From Cristatella mucedo (taxonomy: Eukaryota > Bryozoa > Phylactolaemata > Cristatellidae): DNA of 64,000 nt. Position numbers and translations under genes: made by a program. The notes beneath the pieces were generated by a model that made no database searches, had not been told where the DNA came from, and saw nothing but the letters and a program-made list of their open reading frames with translations. This document shows positions 62,030-64,000 of the stretch, in pieces; the stretch's first letter is position 1; each line of letters begins with the position of its first letter. The stretch spans positions 7,029,001-7,093,000 of the forward strand of contig WPIO01000004.1 in NCBI GenBank assembly GCA_009760855.2, read 5' to 3'.

Positions 62030-62644
62030 CACGCGCTGAGAAGAAGACTCGCCGGTCGGCCGGTCGGTCGGTTGGTGTGTGCACGCGCTCAATCGCAAAC
62101 GGCTCAGCTAAATACAGTCGGTCCGGGCAGCCGTGCGAGCACGTTTGAGACCGGCGGCGGCAGCGGCGAAGGTTTCACTTTCACCTTCCGCGTCCCATTC
62201 GCATGCGGCGAGCGCGACGCAGGATCCGCTAGCCAATCCTATTCGCAGAAGCCTCTGCACCGGCGCATGTGTCGATGGGCATGGCCGGGCATGCCCGGCC
62301 CACCATTCGTCTAATAAAGAATGCTTTGCAGCGGGCGGGCCCGGCAGAACAGCTGCCGACCTTGCCGAATTACGCCGCCGCCGCCGGGCGCTAGTCGCCG
62401 GCAGCACGTGCCGACGCACGTGCTGCCGGCCTCGGACTCGCGCTTCGTTTCCGAAGCGCGTGCATCGACGCGATGCCGTCATGTGACCGAGCGCTCTTCT
62501 GCCCGCCCACTGCCACCCACGCGAGGAGGCGTTACGCCATTTCCTTCATTCGCTCGTCTGCCCACTACCACCCACGAGGCCACTCGGCGGCACGACCTTC
62601 GTTCGCGAGCTGAGCGCGCCAGAGCCAGAACGGAGCCGGCCCGC
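62030..62644 (+). promoter_or_regulatory. GC/CpG-rich block, probable promoter and 5' untranslated region
   Basis: The composition shifts abruptly to GC- and CpG-rich sequence (cggtcggccggtcggtcg, cgccgccgccgccgggcg) ending at a likely signal-peptide ATG. It carries palindromes (ccgggcatgcccgg near 62286 and the E-box hairpin at 62397-62430) and a repeated gcccacta/tgccacccacg segment near 62506 and 62561. No clear TATA box. The assignment is inferred from position and composition. Confidence 0.55.
62397..62430. promoter_or_regulatory. Perfect inverted repeat with two CACGTG E-boxes
   Basis: Arms gccggcagcacgtgc and gcacgtgctgccggc are exact reverse complements separated by cgac. Each arm contains CACGTG (62405-62410 and 62417-62422), the core site for bHLH factors, giving two sites 12 bases apart. 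Confidence 0.7.
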
Positions 62645-62750
62645 ATGGCGCGCGAAGCGAAGTTGGCTCTCGCTCTGGCGCCTCTTTGGTTCGCCTCCGT
62701 GGGATATTGCTGGAAACCTGCGGCGGCGGCGAAGGACGGCGAAGTTGAAG
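62645..62750 (+). CDS. First exon of a secreted or membrane protein gene (signal peptide), partial
   Basis: The ATG opens a reading frame starting MAREAKLALALAPLWFASV then GYCW: a short charged start, a hydrophobic core and a likely cleavage site near GYC. It continues into KPAAAAKDGEVE and a GTCAGT donor at 62751 (a GTGAGT four bases further is the alternative). It is 106 bases, so it ends in phase 1, which fits joining to phase-1 extracellular domains such as SRCR or Ig modules. The rest of the gene lies beyond the right edge, or downstream exons in the last 1.2 kb are too short to see. The product is unknown. Confidence 0.6.
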
Positions 62751-64000
62751 GTCAGTGAGTTGCCGGTTGAATCGCCCGCTAGAGCCGTTTAAGATATTTA
62801 AGCATGGCGAAGACGCAAGTCTCGTCAATCGTACGAGTAATCTCGGCTTGCTGTGCCGTCCGCACGAAGGGCCGTCGCAAGGATTCCAATGCCCGTACGT
62901 AGGCATTTTTACAAACTGCCCCCCACCCCCACCCCGCCCGCCCGGCTGGGCTCACTGGCCTTTATTCCGCTTCGTTTTGTCAGTCTAAATCAGTGGGTGC
63001 AGAGCGTTAATCAATAGACACGCGGCTTGGATATCCAGCAGACGCGTACTATGGGCAACAGGCGTGAGATTTGCCCCGCCGAGTGAAGCCTGCGTGAGAC
63101 AAACTTCACTCCCTCGTGTGGTAGCCGGACGCTCTTGCTTGGCAGGAACACTGCTGTGCTCATGCCAAATCATTTTAGCTCTACATGTCAAGCGTGATTC
63201 CTTGAACAATTGCATCTTTCAATCAAATACAGCTGCCGCGCTTACAATCCATAGTTCTTATGACTCAGTTTGTGAGTTTCGTGCCTTTGCATGAATTGCC
63301 TTGAAACGTAGCGAGTGCATATGCTCTCGCTACGCTCTCCGGTTTGCTATCGTTGGCGATTATTCTTCATGATACCAATTAGTACGTGTTAATTAGAGTA
63401 TATATTACCGGATTTCTGAATTAGTTACTATAGTGTACCCTTTCATTAAGTGAAATTATCTTGATTCCCTGAGTTTTGTTTGGCACTACACCTACCGTGA
63501 TAATAAATCTATTTCGCCAGTCCGCTTTGCTATTTAGGCTTATATCTCATTTTTTTCTAAATGCTTTACTTGAACGCTACAGGATCATGTAATAATAATA
63601 ATCATAACGTTGTGTTGCACCAAAGGCAACATAATTTTAATTTGCAAACTTTACAACTCACCTCAAAAGAAGCCGTAGCAAAGAGTTAATGGCAAGCAAC
63701 GACTCATACTTACTCAGTCCAATAGCACCCAAGTATGAGACCTGGCCAAATCACTCAAGGAAACTTTCACAGCCGCTGGTTTGTAGGACTTCTAGTTAAC
63801 TAATGCACTGATTCATTCAATGTTAATCTGCAGTAGGTTATCACATCAGTTTATTTAGTCATTTCTGAAATTGAGGTTTGCGCTCTGACGCTCAGACTCG
63901 CCAGCAATAGCGCTTTTCTGCAAGTAATGTACCGAATATTCCTTTGGCCGTTTAGTTGGCTATGCACGATTAAGGATTTAATTTCTTTTTTTTTAATTGT
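62751..64000 (+). other. Probable first intron, nothing recognised
   Basis: The GC-rich composition fades by about 62960 (a C-rich tract ccccccacccccaccccgcc lies at 62920-62940). No phase-1 exon with domain content was identified before the window ends. Confidence 0.45.

Noticed and set aside
62108-62486. Overlapping open frames on both strands in the CpG-rich block
   Set aside because: GC-rich sequence has few stops; only the ATG at 62645 has a signal-peptide-like start and a donor site.

Overview
This is a metazoan nuclear window, not a bacterial one. It has spliced genes with GT-AG introns of 0.1 to 6 kb, long (TA)n, (CA)n, (GA)n and (TTTA)n tracts, and many decayed non-LTR retrotransposons and tRNA-derived SINEs. 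The species cannot be fixed from the sequence. The repeat content (CR1/L2-type and R2/NeSL-type LINEs, and hAT elements resembling SPIN) suggests an invertebrate such as a lophotrochozoan or flatworm, but that is inference.

The main gene runs left to right from 3.3 kb to about 31.2 kb. I reconstruct ten exons by matching acceptor, donor and codon phase. Four exon pairs each encode one scavenger receptor cysteine-rich (SRCR) domain. Every pair is bounded by phase-1 introns and split internally by a phase-2 intron. One exon then encodes an immunoglobulin-like domain (phase 1 to 1), and one encodes a single transmembrane helix with a basic stop-transfer end. The product is therefore a type I membrane protein, [SRCR]4-Ig-TM. 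The signal-peptide exon(s) and most of the cytoplasmic tail are not identified. SRCR4 is canonical. SRCR3 has a long insert. SRCR1 and SRCR2 have lost both cysteines of the same predicted disulfide.

The introns and the region to the right are packed with transposon remains. LINE family 1 (CR1/L2-like, with an ATT-repeat 3' tail) has about 20 copies, including a fairly intact reverse transcriptase at 11.2-12.7 kb and a nearly identical 3' fragment at 37.4 kb. LINE family 2 is a second CR1/L2-like family found at 5.3, 26.2, 35.5 and 56 kb. GC-rich R2/NeSL-like fragments lie at 0-2.7, 38.2-39.6 and 40.1-41.2 kb. SINEs share the family-1 LINE 3' tail. Two hAT-type MITEs resemble SPIN. A microsatellite-rich composite element with inverted ends lies at 14.0-16.75 kb and carries a nested LINE.

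At the right end a GC- and CpG-rich block (62.0-62.75 kb) contains a likely promoter with a perfect E-box hairpin and a first exon encoding a signal peptide. That exon ends in phase 1 and starts another secreted or membrane protein gene that continues beyond the window. One tRNA-Thr(AGT)-like cloverleaf lies at 42.0 kb. Regions not listed as features show nothing I can support.
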